Assembly (NCBI GenBank): GCA_041394145.1
Contig: JAWKIW010000014.1
Span: 1 to 64,000 of the forward strand
Source of the DNA: JAWKIW01 sp041394145
Lineage (GTDB): Bacteria > Actinomycetota > Acidimicrobiia > Acidimicrobiales > Acidimicrobilacustridaceae
Reading direction: 5' to 3'
DNA length: 64,000 nucleotides
This document shows, one piece after another, positions 18,750-26,527 of the stretch (position 1 is the stretch's first letter; each line of letters starts with the position of its first letter). Position numbers and translations under genes: made by a program. The notes below the pieces were generated by a model, which was not told where the DNA came from, did no database searches, and saw only the letters and a list, made by a program, of their open reading frames with translations.

Positions 18750-20078
18750 GTGTCCAGAGCCGGGTCGTACGCGCTGGTCTTCGCCGTGGTGGTCGGCACC
18801 ACGCTGCTCACGACGCCCCTGGTCCGTCGGCTCGCCGTGCGCGGCGGCGCCGTGGTCAAGCCCGACGAGCGGCGGGTCCACGAGCGCCCGACGCCCACCC
18901 TCGGCGGCATCGCCATGGCGCTCGGGTTCCTCGCCGGGATGGTCGTCGCCTGGCGCCTCGACGCCTTCCGCGACATGTTCGCCGGCAGCACCGAGGCCCT
19001 GGGGGTCGTGGTCGCCGCGCTGATCACCGTGGCGGTGGGGGTGATCGACGACCTGCGGGAGGTGTCGGCGCCGGCCAAGGTCGCCGGGATCGTGCTGGCT
19101 GCGTCGGCCCTGGTGCTGTCGGGCGTGAGCATCTTCGTGCTGCGCATCCCCTTCACCGGCCTGCTGCAGCTGTCGTCGGACTGGTCGTACCTGATCAGCG
19201 TGGTGTGGGTGCTGGCGGTGGCCAACGCCATCAACCTGATCGACGGGCTCGACGGGCTCGCCGCCGGCATCGTCGCCATCGCCGCCGCCACCTTCTTCGC
19301 CTACACCCTCCGCCTGGGCGACGCCGGCCTGCTCGCCCCGAGCAACATCGGGCCGCTGGTGGCCCTGGTCGTGCTCGGGATGTGCGTGGGCTTCCTGCCC
19401 TTCAACGTCCACCCCGCCCGCATCTTCATGGGCGACGGCGGCGCCCTGGTGCTCGGCGTGCTCATGGCGGCGTCCACCATGGTCGTCGGCGGTCGCACCG
19501 ACCAGCCCTTCAGCGGGAACGTGTTCTTCTTCTACGCGCCGATGCTGATCCCGCTGGTCATCCTCGGCGTGCCGCTGGTCGACACGGCGCTGGCCATCGT
19601 GCGTCGCGCGGCGCGCCGCTCGGGGGTGGCGACCGCCGACAAGGACCACCTCCACCACCGCCTCATGCGCATGGGCCACGGGCATCGGCGCAGCGTGCTG
19701 CTCCTGTGGGCCTGGACGGCGCTGCTGTCGGGGTTCGTCCTCTACCCGACCTACACCGGCCAGGGCAACGGCATCGTGCCGCTGGTCATCCTCGGGGCGC
19801 TGCTGCTGCTCTTCACGATCCTGCACCCCGGCGTCTCCCGTCGTCGGACCGGGGAGCCGGGCGAGCCCGGCGAGGACGCGGACCAGCTCGTCGAGACGGC
19901 GGCGGGGCCGGCGCCCGCCGTCGGGCTCACGGCGGCCGACGCGGCCACGGCGGTCCCCGTCGACGGGCGGCAGCTGCGCCGCCGGGCCAGTCGTGAGCGG
20001 GCGCGCCGCCGGGCCCAGGCCGGGCAGCCCGGGACCGGTCCGACGGGCGGGCGCAACGACCGGCGCCGCCGCTCCTGA
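18750..20078 (+). CDS. wecA: undecaprenyl-phosphate N-acetylglucosaminyl 1-phosphate transferase
   Basis: Integral membrane MraY/WecA-family enzyme (442 residues, about ten membrane segments) that starts lipid-linked glycan synthesis, including the arabinogalactan linker in mycobacteria. Motifs: DERRVHERPTPTLGG, VIDDLREVSAPAK, NAINLIDGLDGLAAG, IFMGDGGALVLG and DKDHLHHRLMRMGHGHRR. GTG 18750 is preferred over GTG 18735 because GAGGAG (18739-18744) is five bases upstream. TAGCCT at 18686-18691 may be its promoter. The last 70 residues are a charged tail. Position before the atp operon matches Rv1302 in M. tuberculosis. Confidence 0.93.
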   Translation: MSRAGSYALVFAVVVGTTLLTTPLVRRLAVRGGAVVKPDERRVHERPTPTLGGIAMALGFLAGMVVAWRLDAFRDMFAGSTEALGVVVAALITVAVGVIDDLREVSAPAKVAGIVLAASALVLSGVSIFVLRIPFTGLLQLSSDWSYLISVVWVLAVANAINLIDGLDGLAAGIVAIAAATFFAYTLRLGDAGLLAPSNIGPLVALVVLGMCVGFLPFNVHPARIFMGDGGALVLGVLMAASTMVVGGRTDQPFSGNVFFFYAPMLIPLVILGVPLVDTALAIVRRAARRSGVATADKDHLHHRLMRMGHGHRRSVLLLWAWTALLSGFVLYPTYTGQGNGIVPLVILGALLLLFTILHPGVSRRRTGEPGEPGEDADQLVETAAGPAPAVGLTAADAATAVPVDGRQLRRRASRERARRRAQAGQPGTGPTGGRNDRRRRS

Positions 20079-20141
20079 CCCGGGCCGCGCCCGACGTTCA
20101 GCTTCGCTGCGACCCGGGTTTCGCGCCGTCGAAACCTCGAT

Positions 20142-20171
20142 TTGCGGTGCCCAAGGGGGCGGGCCTAGGTT
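20142..20171 (+). promoter_or_regulatory. promoter of the ATP synthase operon
   Basis: TTGCGG (20142-20147) and TAGGTT (20166-20171) are 18 bases apart in a locally AT-richer stretch. Transcription would start near 20178, leaving about 30 bases before the first gene with AGGA at 20197-20200. This also argues against the earlier GTG at 20147 as a start codon. Confidence 0.6.
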
Positions 20172-20206
20172 GCGAACGCCTTCACAAGCTCCTGGCAGGA
20201 CCTGAC

Positions 20207-20461
20207 GTGGACCCATCGCAACGGCGCGAGATCTCCCAGTCGATGCACCGCAGCCTCGGCTCCTACGAGCTGGTGCTGTCGCCGCTGCTGCTGGCCCTGA
20301 TCGGGCTCTGGCTCGACCGGACCTTCGACACCACGCCGCTGCTGGTGATCGTGTTCGCCGTGGTGGGCTTCGCCGGGGCCTGCATCAAGATCTACTTCCA
20401 GTACGACGCCGAGATGGCCGAGCACGAAGCCAACGGGCCCTGGGTGAGCCGCCGTGGGTGA
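20207..20461 (+). CDS. AtpZ-like small membrane protein of the ATP synthase operon
   Basis: 84 residues with two membrane helices (LVLSPLLLALIGLWLD and LLVIVFAVVGFAGACIKIYF) joined by a short polar loop. This matches the ATPase_gene1 (AtpZ/AtpQ-like) family at the head of F-ATPase operons, thought to assist c-ring assembly together with AtpI. The GTG start at 20207 has AGGA six bases before it and lies after the operon promoter. Its stop overlaps the next gene by eight bases. It corresponds in position to the Rv1303 region. Confidence 0.8.
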   Translation: MDPSQRREISQSMHRSLGSYELVLSPLLLALIGLWLDRTFDTTPLLVIVFAVVGFAGACIKIYFQYDAEMAEHEANGPWVSRRG

Positions 20462-20924
20462 GGCGATGGTGACCCGCCTCGAGGGTCCGAGCCCCGAGCG
20501 GGAGATCGCCCGCGACATGATCAAGCGCGCCCTGTGGGTCGCACCGGGCGCCATCGTGCTGTTCGGGATCATCTGGGGCGTCGGCGGGGCGCTGTCCACC
20601 GCCTACGCCATCGGGATCGTCGTGGTGAACTTCGCACTCGCCGCCGCCCTGCTGGCGTGGACGGCGCGCATCTCGCTGTCGATGATGATGGCCGCCGCCC
20701 TGTTCGGCTTCCTGATCCGCCTGGCGCTGATCTTCGCCGCCTTCTGGATCGTCCGCGACGCCTCGTGGCTGCAGGTCGTGCCCTTCGCCGTCACCCTCGT
20801 GGTCACCCACCTCGGCCTGCTGTTCTGGGAGACCCGCTACGTCTCGGCCAACCTCGCCTTCCCCGGCCTGCAACCGGGTCCGGCCGATCCCGCCGCCCAC
20901 CCGCCTGCGCACAAGGAGTCCTAG
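20454..20924 (+). CDS. atpI: ATP synthase subunit I-like membrane protein
   Basis: 156 residues with four predicted membrane helices (ALWVAPGAIVLFGIIWGVG, AYAIGIVVVNFALAAALLAW, MMMAAALFGFLIRLALIFAAF and VVPFAVTLVVTHLGLLFW). This layout fits AtpI, which helps build the c ring. GTG 20454 is favoured since GGGTGAG lies five bases upstream; ATG 20466 is an alternative. It overlaps the preceding gene and is followed four bases later by atpB, so all are co-transcribed. Sequence conservation of this family is low, so the call relies on topology and location. Confidence 0.75.
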   Translation: MGEAMVTRLEGPSPEREIARDMIKRALWVAPGAIVLFGIIWGVGGALSTAYAIGIVVVNFALAAALLAWTARISLSMMMAAALFGFLIRLALIFAAFWIVRDASWLQVVPFAVTLVVTHLGLLFWETRYVSANLAFPGLQPGPADPAAHPPAHKES

Positions 20925-20928
20925 TCGC

Positions 20929-21687
20929 GTGGTCCACATCCTCGCCGACCTCGAGTTCCCGACGATCGACCAGCTGGTCAAGTGGCCGTCGATCGGGCCG
21001 CAGTTCAACAAGATCGCCTTCATCAACGTGTTCGCGGTGGTGGCGACGGCGTTCATCTTCATCGTCGGCTCGAAGAAGAAGCTCGTGCCCCGGGGCATGC
21101 AGAACCTGGCCGAGTCGTCGGTCGACTTCATCCAGAAGGGCGTGATCGACCAGGCCATCGGCCACGGCGGCGAGAAGTACCTGCCCTACCTGGCCACGAT
21201 CTTCTTCTTCGTCTTCTTCGGCAACATCTTCGAGGTCGTGCCCTTCTTCGCCATGCCGTCGAACGCCCGCATGGCCAACCCGGCGTTCATGGCCATCGTC
21301 ACCTGGGCCTTCTTCATCTGCGTGGGCGTCAAGGCCCAGGGGCCGAAGTACTTCGTCAACGCGCTGTTCCCACCCGGGGTGCCGAAGGCCCTGTACCTGC
21401 TCGTCACCCCCATCGAGTTCATCTCGACCTTCATCGTGCGGCCCTTCTCCCTGGCCGTCCGACTCTTCGCCAACATGCTCGCCGGGCACATCCTGCTCGT
21501 GACCTTCGGCGTGCTGACGCTGGCGCTCATCGGTGCCGGTGTCATCGGCATCCTCGTCGCCAGCCTGCCCTTCGCCATGCTCATCGCCCTGACCGCGTTC
21601 GAGATCATGGTGTCGTTCCTGCAGGCCTACGTGTTCGCCATCCTCGCCGCCGTCTACATCGGTGGCGCCGCCCACCCGGAGCACTGA
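20929..21687 (+). CDS. atpB: ATP synthase F0 subunit a
   Basis: 252-residue proton channel subunit. The essential arginine is in PFSLAVRLFANMLAGH, and the following helices (LLVTFGVLTLALIGAGVIG, FEIMVSFLQAYVFAILAAVY) are typical. GTG 20929 follows AAGGAG (20913-20918) by ten bases. It works with the c ring to pass protons and drive rotation. Frame intact. Confidence 0.97.
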   Translation: MVHILADLEFPTIDQLVKWPSIGPQFNKIAFINVFAVVATAFIFIVGSKKKLVPRGMQNLAESSVDFIQKGVIDQAIGHGGEKYLPYLATIFFFVFFGNIFEVVPFFAMPSNARMANPAFMAIVTWAFFICVGVKAQGPKYFVNALFPPGVPKALYLLVTPIEFISTFIVRPFSLAVRLFANMLAGHILLVTFGVLTLALIGAGVIGILVASLPFAMLIALTAFEIMVSFLQAYVFAILAAVYIGGAAHPEH

Positions 21688-21781
21688 TCCCCGATCGTCC
21701 GGCGCCGACCCCGGTGCCGGCCCCCGCTGTCACCGCCGGCGACCCGGCGGTGCGCCCCGAGCAACAGGAGAGCATCCAGCA

Positions 21782-22054
21782 ATGAGCGCCCTTCAGACCA
21801 CCGCTGTCCTCGCCCAGACGGCGGCCGAGGCCAAGAACAACGCCGCCGCCGCCGGCGCCGGCTACGCCTACGGCCTCGCCGCCATCGGCCCGGGCATCGG
21901 CATCGGCTACCTGGTCGGCCAGTCGGTCCAGGCCATGGCCCGTCAGCCCGAGGCCGCCGGCATGGTGCGCACCACCATGTTCCTCGGCATCGCCTTCACC
22001 GAGGCCCTCGCCCTCATCGGCTTCGTGGTCTTCATCCTCCTCAAGTTCGCCTGA
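21782..22054 (+). CDS. atpE: ATP synthase F0 subunit c
   Basis: 90 residues forming two membrane helices with a polar loop (MARQPEAAG). The ion-binding glutamate lies in GIAFTEALALIGFV. The residue after it is Ala and there is no sodium-type Gln/Thr set, so protons are the likely ion. There is a 20-residue N-terminal extension (LQTTAVLAQTAAEAKNN) before the first helix. AGGAGAG lies about nine bases upstream. The first helix has the glycine-rich GPGIGIGYLVG. Confidence 0.97.
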   Translation: MSALQTTAVLAQTAAEAKNNAAAAGAGYAYGLAAIGPGIGIGYLVGQSVQAMARQPEAAGMVRTTMFLGIAFTEALALIGFVVFILLKFA

Positions 22055-22081
22055 TCCACCCGACCACCGAAGGAGCGTCTC

Positions 22082-22735
22082 GTGGCCGAGTCCACGATCT
22101 ACATCCTCCTCCAGCAGGAAGGGGGCGGCGAAGGGCATTCGTCGACGACCTCGGAGGGCTCCACCTCCGAGGGCGGCACCACGGCCGGCGAGAGCGGCGG
22201 CCACGGTGAGACCGGCACCACCGCCGAAGAGCCCAAGCAGGCCGACAACCCGATCCTGCCCGTCGTCCCCGAGCTGATCTGGGGCGGCGCCTGCTTCATC
22301 GTCCTGTGGGCGCTGATGAAGTTCGTGCTGCTCAAGCCCGTGGTCGCCGGCATGGCCGAGCGCGACGAGAAGGTGCGCGGCGACATCGCCGCCGCCGACG
22401 CGGCACGGGTCGAGGCCGAGCAGGCGCTGCGTGACTACAGCGCCCAGCTCACCAGCGCCAAGGCCGAGGCCACCCGCCTCATCGAGGACGCCCGGGCCCA
22501 GGGCGAGGCTCGCCGGCGCGAGCTGCTCGCCGCCGCCGAGGCCGACGCCGCCGAGGTGCGAGGCGCCGCCGCCGACGAGATCGCCGCCGCCAAGGCGGCC
22601 GCCCTCGGCCAGCTGCGGGGCGACGTGGCCAGCATCGCCGTGCAGGCCGCCGGCGTGGTCATCCAGAAGCCGCTCGACGTCGGGGCCCAGCAGGGCGTCG
22701 TCGACGAGTACCTGAGCCGGGCTTCCCGGAACTGA
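22082..22735 (+). CDS. atpF: ATP synthase F0 subunit b with long hydrophilic N-terminus
   Basis: 217 residues. One membrane helix (LIWGGACFIVLWALMKFVLL, about residues 64-83) is followed by a long Ala/Glu/Arg coiled coil that forms half of the peripheral stalk. Before the helix is an unusual stretch of about 45 polar residues rich in Gly, Ser, Thr and Glu (from QQEGGGEGHSS to KQADNP), which should lie outside the membrane. It is the first of two tandem b-type genes. GTG 22082 follows GAAGGAGCG by a few bases. Confidence 0.92.
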   Translation: MAESTIYILLQQEGGGEGHSSTTSEGSTSEGGTTAGESGGHGETGTTAEEPKQADNPILPVVPELIWGGACFIVLWALMKFVLLKPVVAGMAERDEKVRGDIAAADAARVEAEQALRDYSAQLTSAKAEATRLIEDARAQGEARRRELLAAAEADAAEVRGAAADEIAAAKAAALGQLRGDVASIAVQAAGVVIQKPLDVGAQQGVVDEYLSRASRN

Positions 22736-22752
22736 GAGGGACGGAGCACCGC

Positions 22753-23286
22753 ATGCAGATCCTGACCCTGCTGGCGTCGGAGTCCGGCGAGAACACCTGG
22801 CTCCTGCCGCACGCCCCGGCCGAGGCCGTGGTCGCCGCCATCGCCTCGATCATCGTGTTCGCCCTGATCTGGTGGAAGGGCGGTCCGCCGATCAAGAACA
22901 TGTGGAACGGTCGCATCGAGCGGATCGAAGGCGAGGTCACCAACGCCGCGACGGCCCGGGCCGACGGTGAGCAGGCCCTCACCGACGTCCGGACCCGGAT
23001 CGCCAACATCGACGAGGAGCGCAACCGCATCCTCGGCGAGGGCCGCCAGACCGCCGAGGCGGTCAAGGCCCAGATCATCGCCAAGGCCGAGCAGGAGGCC
23101 GCCGACCTGCGGGCCCGCGCCGCCGCCGACGCCGAGTCGGCCAAGGCCCAGGCCGCGTCCGACCTCGAGGCCGAGGTCGGACGCCTCGCCCTCGGCGCCG
23201 CCGAGGAGGTCGTCGAGCGCAACCTCGACCAGACCACCCAGCACGACCTCATCGAGGCCTACATCAACCAGGTGGCGGCCCGATGA
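22753..23286 (+). CDS. second ATP synthase b-type subunit (b')
   Basis: 177 residues: a short outer segment, one membrane helix (AVVAAIASIIVFALIWW) and a coiled coil (from IERIEGEVTNAATARADGEQ on). It is related to but distinct from the preceding b subunit, so the stalk is probably a b/b' heterodimer as in cyanobacteria and some other bacteria. In mycobacteria the second b is fused to delta; here delta is separate. The stop overlaps the atpH start by four bases (ATGA). Confidence 0.9.
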   Translation: MQILTLLASESGENTWLLPHAPAEAVVAAIASIIVFALIWWKGGPPIKNMWNGRIERIEGEVTNAATARADGEQALTDVRTRIANIDEERNRILGEGRQTAEAVKAQIIAKAEQEAADLRARAAADAESAKAQAASDLEAEVGRLALGAAEEVVERNLDQTTQHDLIEAYINQVAAR

Positions 23287-23807
23287 GCGACCGCACGTCC
23301 CTCTACGCCGACGCCCTGCTCTCCGTCGTCGCCGCCGAGGGCAACGTCAACGTGGTGCTCGACGAGCTGAAGCGGTTCTCGATGGCGCTCGAGAGCAGCG
23401 ACGAGCTCCGCCAGACGTTGGCCGACCCGCACATCCCGTCCGATCGACGGGCCCAGATCACCCAGGACCTGCTGCAGGGCAAGGCCTCCGACACCACCAA
23501 CGCCCTGGTCTCGATGGTCGTGGGCACCGGTCGCATCAAGGAGCTGCCCGGCATCGTCGACCGGCTCCAGGAGCTGACCGCCACCCGCACCAACACGACC
23601 ATCGCCGAGGTCCGCAGCGCCGTCGAGCTGTCCGACGACCAGCGCCGCCGCCTCGCCGAGGCCCTCAAGGCGTCCACCGGTCGCGACATCGACGTGATCG
23701 TGGTCGTCGACCCGTCGATCATCGGCGGCGTCGTCACCCAGATCGGTGACACCGTCATCGACGGCTCCGTCCGCCACCGCCTCGCCCAGCTGCGCGAGTC
23801 GTTCTGA
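23283..23807 (+). CDS. atpH: ATP synthase F1 subunit delta
   Basis: 174 residues joining the peripheral stalk to the top of F1. It shows the N-terminal helical bundle (LYADALLSVVAAEG) and the C-terminal signature DPSIIGGVVTQIGDTVIDGSVRHRL. ATG 23283 overlaps the b' stop, indicating coupled translation. Length is normal and, unlike mycobacteria, there is no fused b domain. Confidence 0.96.
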   Translation: MSDRTSLYADALLSVVAAEGNVNVVLDELKRFSMALESSDELRQTLADPHIPSDRRAQITQDLLQGKASDTTNALVSMVVGTGRIKELPGIVDRLQELTATRTNTTIAEVRSAVELSDDQRRRLAEALKASTGRDIDVIVVVDPSIIGGVVTQIGDTVIDGSVRHRLAQLRESF

Positions 23808-23864
23808 CCCACCCACCGCTCATCTCGCCCGTCCCGAGTCACGCATCGCCGAGGAATCCCGCAC

Positions 23865-25496
23865 ATGGCTGAGCTCACCATCAACACCGGCGACATCGCC
23901 GCCGCCATCCGCAAGAACCTCGAGGGGTTCACGCCCGACGTCGCGGCCAAGCAGGTCGGCCGGGTGCTCGAGGTCGGCGACGGCATCGCCCGCGTGTCGG
24001 GCCTGCCCGACGCCGCCGTGAACGAGCTGCTCGAGTTCGAGGGCGGCACCCTCGGCCTGGCCCTCAACCTCGACGAGGACTCGATCGGCGCCGTGGTGCT
24101 CGGCGACTCCGAGTCGGCCGCCGCCATCGAGGAGGGGTCGCCGGTGCGTTCGACCGGCCGCATCCTCGACGTGCCGGTCGGCGACGCCCTGCTGGGTCGG
24201 GTCATCAACGCGCTCGGCGAGCCGATCGACGGCCTGGGCCCGATCACCGGCGCCGAGCGCCGCCGCATGGAGATCCAGGCGCCGGGCATCACCGGCCGCA
24301 AGCCGGTGCACGAGCCGCTGCAGACCGGCATCAAGTCGATCGACGCCATGACCCCGATCGGCCGGGGTCAGCGCGAGCTGGTGATCGGCGACCGCAAGAC
24401 CGGCAAGACCACCGTGTGCATCGACACGATCCTGAACCAGAAGGGTCTGGGCGTGAAGTGCATCTACGTGGCGATCGGCCAGAAGGGCTCGACGGTCGCC
24501 CAGACGGTGAACACCCTGCGCGAGTACGGGGCGATGGACTACACGGTGGTGGTGGTCGCGCCTGCGGCTGATCCGGCGCCGTTCAAGTACCTCGCCCCCT
24601 ACGCCGGCTGTGCCGTCGGCCAGCACTGGATGGACAACGGCGAGCACGCCCTCATCGTCTACGACGACCTGTCCAAGCAGGCCGAGGCCTACCGCCAGCT
24701 GTCGCTGCTGCTGCGCCGCCCGCCGGGGCGTGAGGCCTACCCCGGCGACGTGTTCTACCTGCACAGCCGCCTGCTCGAGCGGGCCGCCAAGCTGTCCGAC
24801 GACCTGGGGGCCGGCTCGCTGACCGCCCTGCCGGTCATCGAGACCAAGGCCGGCGACGTGTCGGCCTACATCCCGACCAACGTGATCTCGATCACCGACG
24901 GCCAGGTCTACCTCCAGGACGACCTGTTCAAGTCGGGCGTGCGCCCGGCCGTCGACGTGGGCATCTCGGTGTCCCGGGTGGGCGGCGACGCCCAGATCAA
25001 GGCCATGAAGAAGGTGTCGGGCACGCTCAAGCTCGACCTCGCCCAGTTCCGCGAGCTCGAGGCCTTCGCCACCTTCGGCTCCGAGCTCGACAAGGTGTCG
25101 GCCGCCCAGCTCGAGCGCGGCTACCGCCTGACCGAGCTGCTCAAGCAGAACCTCAACTCGCCCATGCCGGTCGAGGAGCAGGTGGTGGTCATCCGGGCGG
25201 GCACCGGCGGCTTCCTCGACGACGTCCCCGTCGCCGACGTGAAGCGGTTCGAGGCCGACCTGCTCGACTACTTCCGGGCCCGCCGCAGCGACCTGCTCGA
25301 GGCCATCCGCACCCAGGGCGACCTGCCCGACGGCGTCGACGACGCCATCGCCGCCTTCAAGGACGAGTTCGCGCCGACCGAGACGGGCGCCGGGGCGGCG
25401 ATCGACACCGAGGGCGATCTGGAGACCAGCCTCGCCGGGGGCCGCGCCGAGGCGACCCTGCCCGAGGAAGAGACCACGCTGGCGGAAGGCGAGTAG
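23865..25496 (+). CDS. atpA: ATP synthase F1 subunit alpha
   Basis: 543 residues, non-catalytic nucleotide-binding subunit. Walker A is GDRKTGKT; other landmarks are AIGQKGSTVAQ, IVYDDLSKQAEAYRQ and SVSRVGGDAQIKAMKKV. An acidic C-terminal tail of about 35-40 residues (from about FAPTETGAG to TLAEGE) extends beyond the usual end. Mycobacterial alpha subunits also have C-terminal extensions that restrain ATP hydrolysis; whether this one does so is inference. Confidence 0.98.
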   Translation: MAELTINTGDIAAAIRKNLEGFTPDVAAKQVGRVLEVGDGIARVSGLPDAAVNELLEFEGGTLGLALNLDEDSIGAVVLGDSESAAAIEEGSPVRSTGRILDVPVGDALLGRVINALGEPIDGLGPITGAERRRMEIQAPGITGRKPVHEPLQTGIKSIDAMTPIGRGQRELVIGDRKTGKTTVCIDTILNQKGLGVKCIYVAIGQKGSTVAQTVNTLREYGAMDYTVVVVAPAADPAPFKYLAPYAGCAVGQHWMDNGEHALIVYDDLSKQAEAYRQLSLLLRRPPGREAYPGDVFYLHSRLLERAAKLSDDLGAGSLTALPVIETKAGDVSAYIPTNVISITDGQVYLQDDLFKSGVRPAVDVGISVSRVGGDAQIKAMKKVSGTLKLDLAQFRELEAFATFGSELDKVSAAQLERGYRLTELLKQNLNSPMPVEEQVVVIRAGTGGFLDDVPVADVKRFEADLLDYFRARRSDLLEAIRTQGDLPDGVDDAIAAFKDEFAPTETGAGAAIDTEGDLETSLAGGRAEATLPEEETTLAEGE

Positions 25497-25499
25497 GAC

Positions 25500-26477
25500 G
25501 TGGCCGGAGGTCAGGAACGGGCGCTGCGGCGGCGGATCAAGTCGATCGACGCCACCAAGAAGATCACCCGCGCCATGGAGCTGATCGCCGCCACCCGCGT
25601 GGTGAAGGCCCAGGAGCGGGCCAACGCGGCGCGCCCCTACGCCGAGGAGATCACCTCGGTCATCCTCGACCTCGTGCGGGCCGGCGCCGCCAAGGACCAC
25701 CCGCTGCTGCGCGACAACCCCGACGCCACCACCGCCCTGCTGGTGGTCATCACGTCCGACCGCGGCCTGTGCGGCGCCTACAACAACACGATCATCCGCA
25801 TGGCCGAGCGGGAGATCATCGAGCTCACCCGCGCCGGCCGCCCCTACTCGCTGGTGGTCGTGGGCTCCAAGGCGCTCAACTACTTCCGCTTCCGCAAGTA
25901 CGAGGTCGCGGCCGCCTTCAGCGGCGTCACCGACCAGCCCACCTACGACCAGGCCAAGGAGATCGCCGCCGCCTTCCGCGAGCGCTACGAGGAGGGCGAG
26001 CTGGCGTCGGTCGACCTGATCTACACCCGCTTCCTCTCGGCCGGCTCCCAGGAGGCCGTCATCCGCCGCTTCCTGCCGCTGCAGGTCGAGGAGGCGGGCG
26101 AGAGCGGCGACCCGCACCCCGACCTCGAGTACGAGCCGTCGCCGACCGCCATCCTGCAGACGTTGCTGCCCCGCTACGTCGAGAGCCGGATCTACTCGGC
26201 GCTGCTCGACGCCTCGGCGTCCGAGCACGCCGCTCGGCAGCGGGCCATGAAGGCGGCCACCGACAACGCCGAGGACCTCAAGATCACGCTCACCCGCATC
26301 ATGAACCGGGCCCGCCAGGACGCCATCACCACCGAGATCATGGAGATCGTCGGCGGCGCCGAGGCCCTCAAGGCGGACAAGACCGAGAAGCACGACATCC
26401 TGCCGGGCGTGCTCGCCCCCGAGCACCTCTTCGCGCAGAACCTCGACGTGACCGATCCGACCCGGTCGCTGCACTGA
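25500..26477 (+). CDS. atpG: ATP synthase F1 subunit gamma
   Basis: 325-residue central rotor shaft. The N-terminal helix (RRRIKSIDATKKITRAMELIAA) and C-terminal helix (KAATDNAEDLKITLTRIMNRARQ) that form the coiled-coil axle are clear, with ITSDRGLCGAYN between them. GTG 25500 is three bases after the atpA stop. A loop of roughly 15 extra residues (EEAGESGDPHPDLEYEP) lies in the middle, as in other actinobacterial gamma subunits. Confidence 0.97.
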   Translation: MAGGQERALRRRIKSIDATKKITRAMELIAATRVVKAQERANAARPYAEEITSVILDLVRAGAAKDHPLLRDNPDATTALLVVITSDRGLCGAYNNTIIRMAEREIIELTRAGRPYSLVVVGSKALNYFRFRKYEVAAAFSGVTDQPTYDQAKEIAAAFRERYEEGELASVDLIYTRFLSAGSQEAVIRRFLPLQVEEAGESGDPHPDLEYEPSPTAILQTLLPRYVESRIYSALLDASASEHAARQRAMKAATDNAEDLKITLTRIMNRARQDAITTEIMEIVGGAEALKADKTEKHDILPGVLAPEHLFAQNLDVTDPTRSLH

Positions 26478-26527
26478 GCAGCGGCGACCCCACCACGCAC
26501 CACGCCAACCCTGCACAGGAGACGTAG

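Noticed and set aside
20147..20206. Upstream GTG start for the AtpZ-like gene
   Set aside because: It overlaps the -35 of the operon promoter, so it would lie before the transcription start; GTG 20207 has a proper ribosome site.
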